A stretch of DNA of 64,000 nt from Streptomyces sp. HUAS 15-9. Lineage in GTDB: Bacteria; Actinomycetota; Actinomycetes; Streptomycetales; Streptomycetaceae. The DNA is taken from contig NZ_CP106798.1 in the NCBI RefSeq assembly GCF_025642155.1, positions 7,688,001-7,752,000 of the forward strand. The letters run 5' to 3'. A program made the position numbers and the translations under genes. Of this stretch, positions 9,755-17,709 are shown piece by piece (position 1 is the stretch's first letter; the number at the start of each line of letters is the position of its first letter). The notes below the pieces were generated by a model that was given only the letters and a program-made list of their open reading frames with translations, did not search any database and was not told the DNA's origin.

Positions 9755-10786
9755 GTGGGCCACCCCTTCCCGATCCGCGAGATCGCACGTCAGGCAGGTC
9801 TCAGCGAGGCCACCGTGGACCGTGTGCTGAACGGCAGGGGAGGGGTGCGGGAGAGCACCGCCGAGGAGGTCCGACGGGCCATCGCCGACCTGGACCGGCA
9901 ACGCACCCAGGTACGGCTGGTCGGCCGTACGTTCATGGTCGACATCGTGATGCAGGCGCCGGAGCGGTTCACCACGGCCGTACGCGCCGCCCTGGAGGCG
10001 GAGCTGCCGTCGCTGCACCCGGCCGTGCTGCGCTCCCGCTTCCACTTCCGGGAGACCGGGCCGGTGCGGGAGCTGGTGGCGACCCTGGACCGGGTCACCC
10101 GGCGGGGCTCCCAGGGCGTGATCCTCAAGGCACCGGACGTCCCCGAGGTCACGGCCGCCGTCGGCCGCCTCGCCACCGCGGGCATCCCCGTCGTGACCCT
10201 GGTGACCGACCTTCCCGCGAGTGCCCGGATGGCGTACGTCGGCATCGACAACCGGGCTGCGGGCGCGACGGCGGCGTACCTCATGGGGCAGTGGCTCGGC
10301 GACCGTCCCGGCCATGTCCTCACCAGCCTCAGCAGCGGCTTCTTCCGCAACGAGGAGGAGCGCGAGATGGGCTTCCGCGGCGTCATGCGGGCCCGGCACC
10401 CCCAGCGCACGCTCGTCGAGATCGCCGAGGGGCAGGGCCTGGACACGACCCAGTACGACCACGTCCGGGCCGCCCTGGAACGCGACCCCGGCATACGGGC
10501 GGTCTACTCGATCGGCGGCGGCAACATCGCGACGCTACGGGCCTTCGAGGACCTGGGCCGCGAGTGCGCCGTGTTCGTCGCCCACGACCTCGACCACGAG
10601 AACACCCGGCTGCTGCGCGAACACCGCCTGTCCGCCGTGCTCCACCACGACCTGCGCCACGACCTGCGCGAGGCCTGCCACCTGGTGATGCGCGCCCACG
10701 GCGCACTACCGCCCACGGGACCGGTCGCACCGTCGTCGATCCAGGTGGTCACGCCGTACAACATGCCTACGGCGCCTGCACGTTGA
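9755..10786 (+). CDS. LacI-family transcriptional regulator, candidate regulator of the inositol genes
   Basis: 343 residues from a GTG preceded by AAGGAG (9742-9747). The N-terminal helix-turn-helix IREIARQAGLSEATVDRVLNG is typical LacI, and a periplasmic-binding-protein-like effector domain follows (MVDIVMQAPERF, GVILKAPDVPE, YVGIDNRAAG, VYSIGGGNIAT). It is divergent from the SDR/iolG operon, the standard position for a local repressor. Much longer upstream in-frame extension is shadow of the SDR gene. The last 20 bases overlap the tail of the convergent dehydrogenase gene ending at 10767. Inducer is presumably an inositol derivative; this is inferred. Confidence 0.87.
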   Translation: MGHPFPIREIARQAGLSEATVDRVLNGRGGVRESTAEEVRRAIADLDRQRTQVRLVGRTFMVDIVMQAPERFTTAVRAALEAELPSLHPAVLRSRFHFRETGPVRELVATLDRVTRRGSQGVILKAPDVPEVTAAVGRLATAGIPVVTLVTDLPASARMAYVGIDNRAAGATAAYLMGQWLGDRPGHVLTSLSSGFFRNEEEREMGFRGVMRARHPQRTLVEIAEGQGLDTTQYDHVRAALERDPGIRAVYSIGGGNIATLRAFEDLGRECAVFVAHDLDHENTRLLREHRLSAVLHHDLRHDLREACHLVMRAHGALPPTGPVAPSSIQVVTPYNMPTAPAR

Positions 10787-11927
10787 CCCATCCGCCCGTC
10801 TCCGCGGACCGCGTCATCGCGTCCAGTACGGCGGCGCTGTGCACGGCGTCCACGAGGGTGGTGCCGTACGGTCTGCCCTCGGCGATCGAGCGCAGGAAAC
10901 GGTACGCCTCGATGACCTTCAGGTCGTCGTAGCCCATGGCGTTGGCCGCGCCCGGCTGGAACGCGGCGAACTCGCCGTCTCCGGGGCCGACGTACACCGT
11001 GCTGACGGGCTGGTCCTGGTACGTCGTGCCGCGGCTGAGAGCCAACTCGTTCATCCGCCGGAAGTCCCAGAAGACCGCGCCCCTGGTGCCGTGCACCTCG
11101 AAGCCGTAGTTGTTCTGTTCGCCGACCGAGACCCGGCAGGCCTCCAGGACACCGCGGGCGCCGGAGGCGAAACGCAGCAGGCAGTTGACGTAGTCCTCGT
11201 TCTCGACGGGGCCGAGCTCACCGCCGGAGGCACGGGCGTGCCCGGCGGTGGCACCCGTCGGGCGGGCCCGCTCCGGCACGAACACCGCGGTGTCGGCGGT
11301 CAGCGCGGCGATGTCGCCGAGCAGGAAGCGGGCCAGGTCGGCACCGTGCGAGGCCAGATCTCCGAGCACCCCGCTGCCGCCGCGCTCACGCTCGTACCGC
11401 CACGTCAGGGCGCCGTCGGGATGGGCCGCGTAGTCGCTGAACAGCCGGATCCGCACATGCGTCACCGCGCCGATGTCCCCCGAGGCGATCAGCTCGCGGG
11501 CGGCCTGAACGGCGGGCGCGTTGCGGTAGTTGAAGCCGACCGCGCCGTGCACACCGGCCCCGGCCACCGCGTCGGCCACCGCGCGGGCGTCCTCCGCGGT
11601 CAGGCCCACCGGCTTCTCGATCCAGATGTGCTTGCCGACCGCGGCCATCGCGACGCCGATCTCCCGGTGCAGAAAGTTCGGCGCGGTGATGCTGACCGCC
11701 CGGACGCGCGGATCCGCGGCCACCTCGCGCCAGTCGCGGGTCGTCGAGGCGAACCCGAACCGCGCCGCGGCCTCCTCGGCCCGGCCCGGCACCTCCTCGG
11801 CGACCGTCACCAGGCGCGGCCGCAGGGCGAGCCCGGGGTAGTGGTGCGCGACGCGGGCGTACGCCTGGGTGTGCACCCGGCCCATCCAGCCGAATCCGAC
11901 GACGGCGACACCGAGCGCATCCACCAT
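10767..11927 (-). CDS. Gfo/Idh/MocA family oxidoreductase
   Basis: 386-residue NAD(P)-dependent sugar or polyol dehydrogenase. Rossmann motif VVGFGWMGRVHTQAY is at the N-terminus, the catalytic EKPVGLT motif is near residue 100, and the C-terminal domain contains GDLASHGADLARFLLGD. ATG at 11927 is chosen because the frame upstream is shadow of the LacI gene. It is divergent from the LacI gene at 12057 across a 129-bp region with two copies of TGGA(C/A)CGGTCCA, the likely operators. Substrate unknown; such pairs usually handle inositol, scyllo-inositol or rare sugars. It overlaps the convergent LacI gene ending at 10786 by 20 bp. Confidence 0.85.
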   Translation of the reverse strand: MVDALGVAVVGFGWMGRVHTQAYARVAHHYPGLALRPRLVTVAEEVPGRAEEAAARFGFASTTRDWREVAADPRVRAVSITAPNFLHREIGVAMAAVGKHIWIEKPVGLTAEDARAVADAVAGAGVHGAVGFNYRNAPAVQAARELIASGDIGAVTHVRIRLFSDYAAHPDGALTWRYERERGGSGVLGDLASHGADLARFLLGDIAALTADTAVFVPERARPTGATAGHARASGGELGPVENEDYVNCLLRFASGARGVLEACRVSVGEQNNYGFEVHGTRGAVFWDFRRMNELALSRGTTYQDQPVSTVYVGPGDGEFAAFQPGAANAMGYDDLKVIEAYRFLRSIAEGRPYGTTLVDAVHSAAVLDAMTRSAETGGWVNVQAP

Positions 11928-11958
11928 GACAGCCCCTCGTACCTCGTTGGAACCTGTT

Positions 11959-11970
11959 TGGACCGGTCCA
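11959..11970. promoter_or_regulatory. Perfect palindromic operator candidate, copy 1
   Basis: TGGACCGGTCCA is a perfect 12-bp palindrome 31 bp upstream of the dehydrogenase start (11927). A CG-centred palindrome of this size is characteristic of LacI-family operators, and the LacI gene at 12057 is adjacent. Confidence 0.65.
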
Positions 11971-12008
11971 TTACTTGTCCAGGCCACACTGGGAGGCGAA
12001 TTCCGATG

Positions 12009-12025
12009 TGTCAAGCCCTTTGACA
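12009..12025. promoter_or_regulatory. Inverted repeat TGTCAA-N5-TTGACA
   Basis: Arms at 12009-12014 and 12020-12025 form a symmetrical element between the two 12-bp operator copies. TTGACA (12020-12025) could also serve as a -35 box for the LacI gene, and its mirror as a -35 for the leftward gene. Which role is real cannot be told. Confidence 0.4.
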
Positions 12026-12040
12026 ACCGTGCCCACCCCA

Positions 12041-12052
12041 TGGAACGGTCCA
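12041..12052. promoter_or_regulatory. Palindromic operator candidate, copy 2
   Basis: TGGAACGGTCCA differs from copy 1 by one base and ends four bases before the ATG of the LacI gene at 12057. Centres of the two copies are 82 bp apart. The position suggests autorepression. Confidence 0.6.
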
Positions 12053-12056
12053 TGTC

Positions 12057-13067
12057 ATGAGACCGCCGACGATCCGCGACGTGGCCGAGCAGGCCGGAGT
12101 GTCCAAGTCGCTGGTCTCGCTGGTGCTGCGCGGCTCCGACCAGGTGCGCCCCGAGAAACGGGAGGCCGTGCTGCGTGCGGTACGGGAGCTCGGCTACCGG
12201 CCGAACGCGGCCGCGCGCAGTCTCAGCGAGCAGCGCACCCGCACCGTCGGCGTCCTCCTCAACGACCTGCGCAACCCATGGTTCGTCGACCTCCTCGACG
12301 GCCTGAACTCGCTGCTGCGCGACAACGGCCTGCACATGCTGCTCGCCGACGCCCGGCTGAACCGCCGCACCGGCCACGACCCCATCGGCCCGTTCCTGGA
12401 CCTGGGCGTCGACGGCCTGGTGGCGGTCGGCACCCTGCCCGAACCGGCCGTTCTCGGCGCGGTCGCCGAGCGGATGCCGGTCGTCGTCGCGGGCGCCCGG
12501 GAGCCCGAGCTGCCGGACGTGGACGTCGTCGCGGGCGACGACGAGACCGGCGCACGCCTCGTCACCGAACACCTCATCGGGCTCGGCCACCGCCGGATCG
12601 CGCACATCGCCGGGTACGGCGCCGTCGGCGAGCTGCGCCGACGCAGCTTCGAGGCGACGATGCGGGCGCACGGCCTGGACGCCGAGGCGCGGATCGAGGC
12701 GAGCGACATGACCGAGGAGGGCGGCTACCGCACCACCATCCGGCTGCTCAGCCGCCCGGACCGGCCCAGCGCCATCCTCGCCGTCAACGACATCGCCTCC
12801 GTCGGCGCGCTGTCGGCGGCCGAGGAACTGGGGCTGCGAGTGCCGCGGGACGTCTCGGTGACCGGCTACGACAACACGAGCATCGCCCGGCTGCGCCACG
12901 TCTGGCTGACCACCGTCGACACCGCCCCGCACGAGGTCGGCCGCCGCGCCGCCCGCTGCCTCCTCGACCGCTTCGAGCGGCCCGGGGGAGCGGGCCGGGT
13001 GCACCTCGCCGCACCGACGCTGGAGATCAGGGGCACCACCGCGGCGCCCCCCGGCCTCACAGATTGA
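12057..13067 (+). CDS. LacI-family transcriptional regulator
   Basis: 336 residues. N-terminal helix-turn-helix TIRDVAEQAGVSKSLVSLVL and hinge region (GYRPNAAARSLSEQRT) are followed by the effector-binding core (GVLLNDLRNPWFVDLLDGL, ILAVNDIASVGALSAAEELG, VSVTGYDNTSIARL). It probably represses the divergent dehydrogenase at 10767 and itself through the TGGACCGGTCCA-type sites. No Shine-Dalgarno is visible before the ATG because operator copy 2 occupies that place. Translation may be leaderless or weak, consistent with low repressor levels. The 3' end overlaps the convergent cupin gene by 11 bp. Confidence 0.88.
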   Translation: MRPPTIRDVAEQAGVSKSLVSLVLRGSDQVRPEKREAVLRAVRELGYRPNAAARSLSEQRTRTVGVLLNDLRNPWFVDLLDGLNSLLRDNGLHMLLADARLNRRTGHDPIGPFLDLGVDGLVAVGTLPEPAVLGAVAERMPVVVAGAREPELPDVDVVAGDDETGARLVTEHLIGLGHRRIAHIAGYGAVGELRRRSFEATMRAHGLDAEARIEASDMTEEGGYRTTIRLLSRPDRPSAILAVNDIASVGALSAAEELGLRVPRDVSVTGYDNTSIARLRHVWLTTVDTAPHEVGRRAARCLLDRFERPGGAGRVHLAAPTLEIRGTTAAPPGLTD

Positions 13068-13401
13068 TCGCGTACGCTTTGCGCAGCGTCTCGTGCACCG
13101 TCCACGTCGTACGGTCGCCTTCGCGCAGTACGGCCATGTCGCCCGGCCCGACCTCCAGCGTCGGCCCGCCCCCGACCTCGATCGTCGCCGAGCCGCTGAT
13201 GACGACGAACAGCTCGTCCGCCTCGGTGTCGGTGACCACGCCCGGGGTGATCTGCCAGATCCCGCGGATCCGCCGGCCGTCCTCCGACTCCCAGACCACC
13301 TTTCCGGTCACCTCGGGCGACCCGGAGACGATCTGCTCCGGGTCGAGGGGCTCGGGTTCGAGCTCGGCGTCGGGGATGTGGAGAGCGAAGCTGTGCGTCA
13401 T
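13057..13401 (-). CDS. Cupin-domain protein
   Basis: 114-residue single small-beta-barrel protein. The cupin core is visible as TDTEADELFVVISGSATIEV and LEVGPGDMAVLREGDRTTWTVHETLRKAYAI, close to the cupin_3 (DUF861) type that includes (S)-ureidoglycine aminohydrolase-like proteins. Usual metal-binding His residues of motif 1 are not evident (DELFVV in place of HxH), so a metal-free or regulatory role is possible. Ends tail-to-tail with the LacI gene. Function unknown. Confidence 0.75.
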   Translation of the reverse strand: MTHSFALHIPDAELEPEPLDPEQIVSGSPEVTGKVVWESEDGRRIRGIWQITPGVVTDTEADELFVVISGSATIEVGGGPTLEVGPGDMAVLREGDRTTWTVHETLRKAYAINL

Positions 13402-13532
13402 GAGGCGACCCTAGCGAGCTCACCGGCGCTCGCGCCGTCGACAGAATGTGGGGCATCGGGCCTGGTGGGAGGACACTTCGTCGGGGCGAAGCAAAGTGGC
13501 GGCGGCGCCGGGCGCGGGTGATCGTGAGGAGC

Positions 13533-14042
13533 ATGGACGACTCCACGGCGGCCCCCGGGCCCCGCCCGCACGGCACCCGCGAAGCCGTCCTCTTCGGTGG
13601 GGTCTACGGCGCCGTACTGGCCAGCGCGATGGTCGCCGCGCTCACCGAGTACGGCCACTCCTCCCAGGCCGCCCGCCGCTACGACGCCCTCTGGCTGCTG
13701 GTGACCGGGCTAGCCTCCGCCCTCGCGCACGGCTACGCCCACTACGTCGCCGAGCGGGGCCCGCACCGAGGCTGGGAGTTCCTGCGCATCCTGGCCGACG
13801 AGTGGCCGCTGGTCGCGGCCATGATCCCCACGGTCTTCATCCTCGCGGGGGCCGGGTGGGGCTGGTGGTCCGCGAGCGGCGTCGAGTACCCGGCGTTCGT
13901 CCTGAACATCCTCATCCTGTTCGTCCTGGGGCTGGTCACCGCCCACTGGGCGGCACGGAGCTGGCCCGTGGCCGTGCTGATCGGCGCGGGGGACGCGCTG
14001 CTCGGGGTGGTCGTGGTGGTGGCGAACGCGCTCATTCATTAG
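13533..14042 (+). CDS. Small integral membrane protein
   Basis: 169 residues from the ATG at 13533, preceded by GAGGAG. About four to five hydrophobic segments: AVLFGGVYGAVLASAMVAAL, LWLLVTGLASALAHGYAHY, LVAAMIPTVFILAGAGWGWW, FVLNILILFVLGLVTAHWA, AVLIGAGDALLGVVVVVAN. His-rich patch HGYAHYVAERGPHRG lies between segments 2 and 3. No family recognised. It is 58 bp upstream of the beta-lactamase-like gene at 14101 on the same strand. Confidence 0.7.
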   Translation: MDDSTAAPGPRPHGTREAVLFGGVYGAVLASAMVAALTEYGHSSQAARRYDALWLLVTGLASALAHGYAHYVAERGPHRGWEFLRILADEWPLVAAMIPTVFILAGAGWGWWSASGVEYPAFVLNILILFVLGLVTAHWAARSWPVAVLIGAGDALLGVVVVVANALIH

Positions 14043-14100
14043 CCGGGAGTCCGGCCGTCGCGGCGGACGCCGGGAGCGGCCCGCACCAGGGGGTGCCACT

Positions 14101-15324
14101 ATGAGGCTTATGACCCGAATGGCGGGCATGCGCGTGCTCTCGCTGTGCGTCGCCGTCCTGCTCGCGGTGATGCTCCAGACGACGGCGGTACCGGCCGCCG
14201 AGCGCCCCGGCCAGGGCTGTGTCGTCGGCGGGCAGAGCACGGACGGCCGGGTTCGGAAGGTCCATGACATCGTGCGGCAGGCCCAGCGGGAGCTCGGTCT
14301 CGAGGCCGTCCTGGTACGGGTCACGGTGGACGGACACGAGCTGGTCACCGACGCGGCCGGTGAGTCGATGACCGGCGTCCCGGCCACGCCCGCGCTGCAC
14401 TTCCGGGCGGGCTCGGTCGCCATCGCTCACCTCGGAACCGTGCTCCTCCAACTCGTCGACGAGCACCGGGTGGGCCTCGACGACCCCGTCTCCCGCTGGC
14501 TGCCCGACCTGCCGAACGGCGACCGGATCACGCTGCGGATGCTCGGCGACTCCACCTCCGGCCTGCACGACTACGTCACCGACCCGGCGTTCGTGAAGCA
14601 GTTCTACGCCGACCCCTTCCGGCACTGGACCCCGAGCGAGCTGCCGGCCTTCTCGCTCGGCCATCCCCTGTGGTACGCGCCGGGCACCAACTGGAGCTAC
14701 TCGCACGCCAACTTCGTCCTCCTCGGCCAGGCCCTGGAGAAGATCACCGGCACTCCGCTGGACCGGCTGCTGCGCAAACGCGTCCTCGATCCGCTGCGGT
14801 TGAGCCAGACCGCCAACAGCTTCACTCCGGAGATCCCGCGGCCCGTGCTGCACGCCTACGACGCCGAACGCGGCATGTACGAGGAGTCCACGTTCTGGAA
14901 CCCGTCCTGGACCACCGCCCCCGGCGCCGTCCTCAGCACCGACATCTGCGACCTGGCGCGCTCGGCCCAGGGCATCGGATCGGGTCGGCTGCTCTCCCGG
15001 CACTCCTACCAGGTGCAGCTCGACCCCGGCACTCCCGGGCTCGGCACCCCGACCGCGACCTGCCCCGCCACCGTGTGCCTGAAGCAGACCGACGCCTTCC
15101 ACTACGGCGTGGGCGTCATCGTCAAGAACGGCTGGGTCGTGCAGAACCCCTCCTTCGCCGGCTTCGCGGCGGTGCAGGCCTACGAGCCCGGCGAGCGGCT
15201 CGCCATCGCCGTGTCCACCACCGTGGGCCCCAAGGCGCCCGAGGGCAACACGGCCCAGACGATCACCGACCGCATCGCCGCGGCGCTGGCCCCGGAGCAC
15301 CCGCTCGGCCTCGACATCGACTGA
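14101..15324 (+). CDS. Beta-lactamase-fold secreted protein with degenerate active site (probable pseudoenzyme)
   Basis: 407 residues, signal peptide VLSLCVAVLLAVMLQTTAV, then a clear serine-beta-lactamase/DD-peptidase fold resembling the protein at 6217 (LPNGDRITLRMLGDSTSGLHDY; WSYSHANFVLLGQALEKITG). The catalytic residues are missing. The S-x-x-K motif reads S-V-A-I at about 105-108 (no Lys), Y-x-N reads Y-S-H at 200-202, and the H-x-G box is replaced by NPSFAGF. The reading frame is intact and codon use normal, so it looks like a maintained non-catalytic relative rather than decay. A binding or inhibitory role is possible. Convergent with the TetR gene, which ends 3 bp away. Confidence 0.8.
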   Translation: MRLMTRMAGMRVLSLCVAVLLAVMLQTTAVPAAERPGQGCVVGGQSTDGRVRKVHDIVRQAQRELGLEAVLVRVTVDGHELVTDAAGESMTGVPATPALHFRAGSVAIAHLGTVLLQLVDEHRVGLDDPVSRWLPDLPNGDRITLRMLGDSTSGLHDYVTDPAFVKQFYADPFRHWTPSELPAFSLGHPLWYAPGTNWSYSHANFVLLGQALEKITGTPLDRLLRKRVLDPLRLSQTANSFTPEIPRPVLHAYDAERGMYEESTFWNPSWTTAPGAVLSTDICDLARSAQGIGSGRLLSRHSYQVQLDPGTPGLGTPTATCPATVCLKQTDAFHYGVGVIVKNGWVVQNPSFAGFAAVQAYEPGERLAIAVSTTVGPKAPEGNTAQTITDRIAAALAPEHPLGLDID

Positions 15325-15326
15325 GC

Positions 15327-15905
15327 TCAGCGGCTGACGCGTACGCCGTCCAGCGCGATCGCCAGCACGCGGTCGCGCTGGGCGTCGTCGGTGAAGGAGG
15401 TCGCCGTGATCCCGGCGACCATCCGCACCAGGTCGCCGAAGTCCATGTCGGCGCGTGCCTCGCCCGCCTTCTGCGCCCGCTCCAGCAGCGGTCCGCCGGC
15501 GGAGTACATCGAGTCGCGGCAGGCCTGGAAGATCTCCGACTCGTCGTTGAGGGCCTCGCGCACCGCCCGCTTGGTGACCATGTAGCCCGTGAACCGGTCC
15601 AGCCAGGTGGTCAGCGCCTGCCACGGCGGCAGCTCGGCGGCCTGTACGGCGGCCCGGCACAGGGCGTTCACCTCGTCCGCGTAGACGCTCTCGAAGAGGT
15701 CGCGGCGGGTGGGGAAGTTCCGGTACAGCGTGCCGATGCCGACGCCCGCGCGCCGGGCGACGTCCTCCAGGGAGGCCTCCGCGCCGTGCTCCGCGAACGC
15801 CTCGCGCGCGGCCGCGAGCAGGGCGTCGAAGTTGCGGGCGGCGTCCTTACGGTGCGGCCGCCGGGACGCGACGATCTCGCTGACGGGGAACGGCTGGGCC
15901 GACAC
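15327..15905 (-). CDS. TetR-family transcriptional regulator
   Basis: 192 residues from a GTG with GGGAGG upstream; longer in-frame starts lie in the operator region and are rejected. The N-terminal DNA-binding domain shows LEDVARRAGVGIGTLYRNFP, and the C-terminal ligand domain is alpha-helical. Divergent from the MFS transporter at 16093 with two identical 14-bp sites between, the classical repressor/efflux pair. The ligand is probably an exported drug or metabolite. Confidence 0.88.
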   Translation of the reverse strand: MSAQPFPVSEIVASRRPHRKDAARNFDALLAAAREAFAEHGAEASLEDVARRAGVGIGTLYRNFPTRRDLFESVYADEVNALCRAAVQAAELPPWQALTTWLDRFTGYMVTKRAVREALNDESEIFQACRDSMYSAGGPLLERAQKAGEARADMDFGDLVRMVAGITATSFTDDAQRDRVLAIALDGVRVSR

Positions 15906-15936
15906 TGCTGCCTCCCGGGACGGGAATCGATTGAAA

Positions 15937-15975
15937 CGGAGGGGTACCTCCGCTATGGTGGAGGGGTACCTCCAC
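15937..15975. promoter_or_regulatory. Tandem TetR operator candidates
   Basis: Two copies of GGAGGGGTACCTCC (15938-15951 and 15960-15973) lie exactly 22 bp apart, two helical turns. Each is extended by a complementary base pair, and the second copy by two. Arms GGAGG/CCTCC flank GGTA. They lie between the TetR start (15905) and the MFS start (16093). Confidence 0.75.
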
Positions 15976-16092
15976 TTTAGCAGTCCGGGGGTGCGCCGGC
16001 CGTGCGCAGAGGTGTGTCCGCGGCGACCCCGGACGCCCCTCATTCATTTCATTCCTCTCATTCCTCGCGCTCCGATTCGGAGAGGCTCTGCC

Positions 16093-17520
16093 GTGCCCCG
16101 AAACTCCACCCGCCTCACCTTCGTGGTCCTCGCGACCGGTGCGGGCGTGTTCGCCATGCTGCAGTCGCTGATCGCGCCGGCCCTGCCGACCGTCCAGCAC
16201 GCCATGCACAGCTCCCAGTCCACCGCGACCTGGGTGATGACGGCGTATCTGCTGTCCGCCTCGGTCTTCACGCCGATCCTCGGCCGCGTCGGCGACCTGG
16301 TCGGCCGCAAGCGCACCCTCGTCGCCGTCCTCATGGCCGTGCTGGCCGGCTGTCTGGTCGCCGCGCTCGCGCCGAACATGGGCGTCCTGATCGTGGCCCG
16401 GGTCGCGCAGGGCGTCGGTGGCGCCCTGTTCCCGCTGTCGTTCGGCATCATCCGGGACGAGTTCGCTCCTGCCCGGGTCAGCGGCAGCATCAGCAACCTG
16501 TCCGCCGTGATCGCGGCCGGCGGCGGTGTCGGCATGGTGGCCGCCGGTCCCATCGTGTCCGCGCTCGACTACCGCTGGCTGTTCTGGATCCCGGTCGCCG
16601 TCGTCGCCGCCACTGTGCCGATCGCCCTCCGCTATGTGCCCGAGTCGCCCAACCGGGCCGAGGGAAGCGTCAGTTGGCTCGGCGCCGGACTGCTGTCGGC
16701 CTGGCTGGTGGCGCTGCTCCTGCCGCTCAGCCAGGCGGGGCAGTGGGGCTGGGGATCGGTGAAGGTGCTCGGGCTCTTCGCCGCCGCCGTCGTGCTTTTC
16801 GCCGGGTGGCTGCTGGTCGAGGCCCGCTCCCGCACCCCGCTGATCGACCTGCGCGTGATGCGGCTGCCCGCCGTGTGGACCACCAACACCGCGGCCCTGC
16901 TGTTCGGCGCGGGCATGTACGCGATCTGGTCCTTCCTCCCCGGATTCGTGCAGACGCCCCGCTCGGCCGGGTACGGCTTCGGCGCCACCGTCACCGAGTC
17001 CGGACTGCTCATGCTGCCGATGCTCGTCGCGATGTTCCTCTCCGGCGTCCTCGGCGGCCGTCTCGCCCCTGTCGTGGGTCCCAAGGCGCAGCTCACGACC
17101 GGTGCCGCGCTCGGCGCTTTCGCCCTCGGCTTCCTCGCCCTGTGGCACGACGAGCGGTGGCAGATCGCCTTCGTCGCGGGAGTGTTCGGCCTCGGCATCG
17201 GACTCGCCTTCGCCTCGATGGCCAACCTCATCGTGGGCAGCGTCCCGGCCGAGCAGACCGGCGCCGCGACCGGAATGAACGCCAACATCCGCACCATCGG
17301 CGGCTCCGTCGGCGCCGCGCTGACCAGTGTCCTGGTCACCGGGCACCTTCAGCCCTCCGGCCTGCCGTACGGCTCCGGCTACGCCCATGGCTTCACGCTG
17401 CTCGCGCTGCTGTGCCTCGGTGCCGCGGGCGCCGCGCTCCTCGTCCCGGTCCGGCGCGCCGGCCGGGTCACCGGCCCCGCCGCGGAGCGAGCGGCGGCAG
17501 CACCCGTACGCGTGCGGTAG
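16093..17520 (+). CDS. MFS transporter, DHA2-type drug efflux
   Basis: 475 residues from a GTG preceded by GGAGAGG (16079-16085). About 13-14 hydrophobic segments; the first is LTFVVLATGAGVFAMLQSLI. Motif A between TM2 and TM3 reads GRVGDLVGRKR, and a motif-C-like glycine-rich stretch is present (AAGGGVGMVAAGPIVSA). Proton-coupled export of small hydrophobic compounds is expected. Divergent from the TetR repressor and followed by tRNA-Pro. The substrate is unknown. Confidence 0.88.
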   Translation: MPRNSTRLTFVVLATGAGVFAMLQSLIAPALPTVQHAMHSSQSTATWVMTAYLLSASVFTPILGRVGDLVGRKRTLVAVLMAVLAGCLVAALAPNMGVLIVARVAQGVGGALFPLSFGIIRDEFAPARVSGSISNLSAVIAAGGGVGMVAAGPIVSALDYRWLFWIPVAVVAATVPIALRYVPESPNRAEGSVSWLGAGLLSAWLVALLLPLSQAGQWGWGSVKVLGLFAAAVVLFAGWLLVEARSRTPLIDLRVMRLPAVWTTNTAALLFGAGMYAIWSFLPGFVQTPRSAGYGFGATVTESGLLMLPMLVAMFLSGVLGGRLAPVVGPKAQLTTGAALGAFALGFLALWHDERWQIAFVAGVFGLGIGLAFASMANLIVGSVPAEQTGAATGMNANIRTIGGSVGAALTSVLVTGHLQPSGLPYGSGYAHGFTLLALLCLGAAGAALLVPVRRAGRVTGPAAERAAAAPVRVR

Positions 17521-17563
17521 GGTTGACCTGCGCGATCACACGGAACGCCGTGTGACATCGCAC

Positions 17564-17637
<74 letters not shown>

Positions 17638-17656
17638 CTTGCGAAGGCGCAGTTCA

Positions 17657-17688
17657 GGGCCCGGACCGGAGCAATCCGGTCCGGGCCC
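17657..17688. terminator. Strong hairpin terminator after tRNA-Pro
   Basis: GGGCCCGGACCGGA (17657-17670), loop GCAA, perfect complement at 17675-17688, followed by TTCCTTGTTC. A 14-bp perfect stem that can also terminate the P450 operon reading from the other side. Confidence 0.85.
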
Positions 17689-17709
17689 TTCCTTGTTCTG
17701 CTCCGGGTT

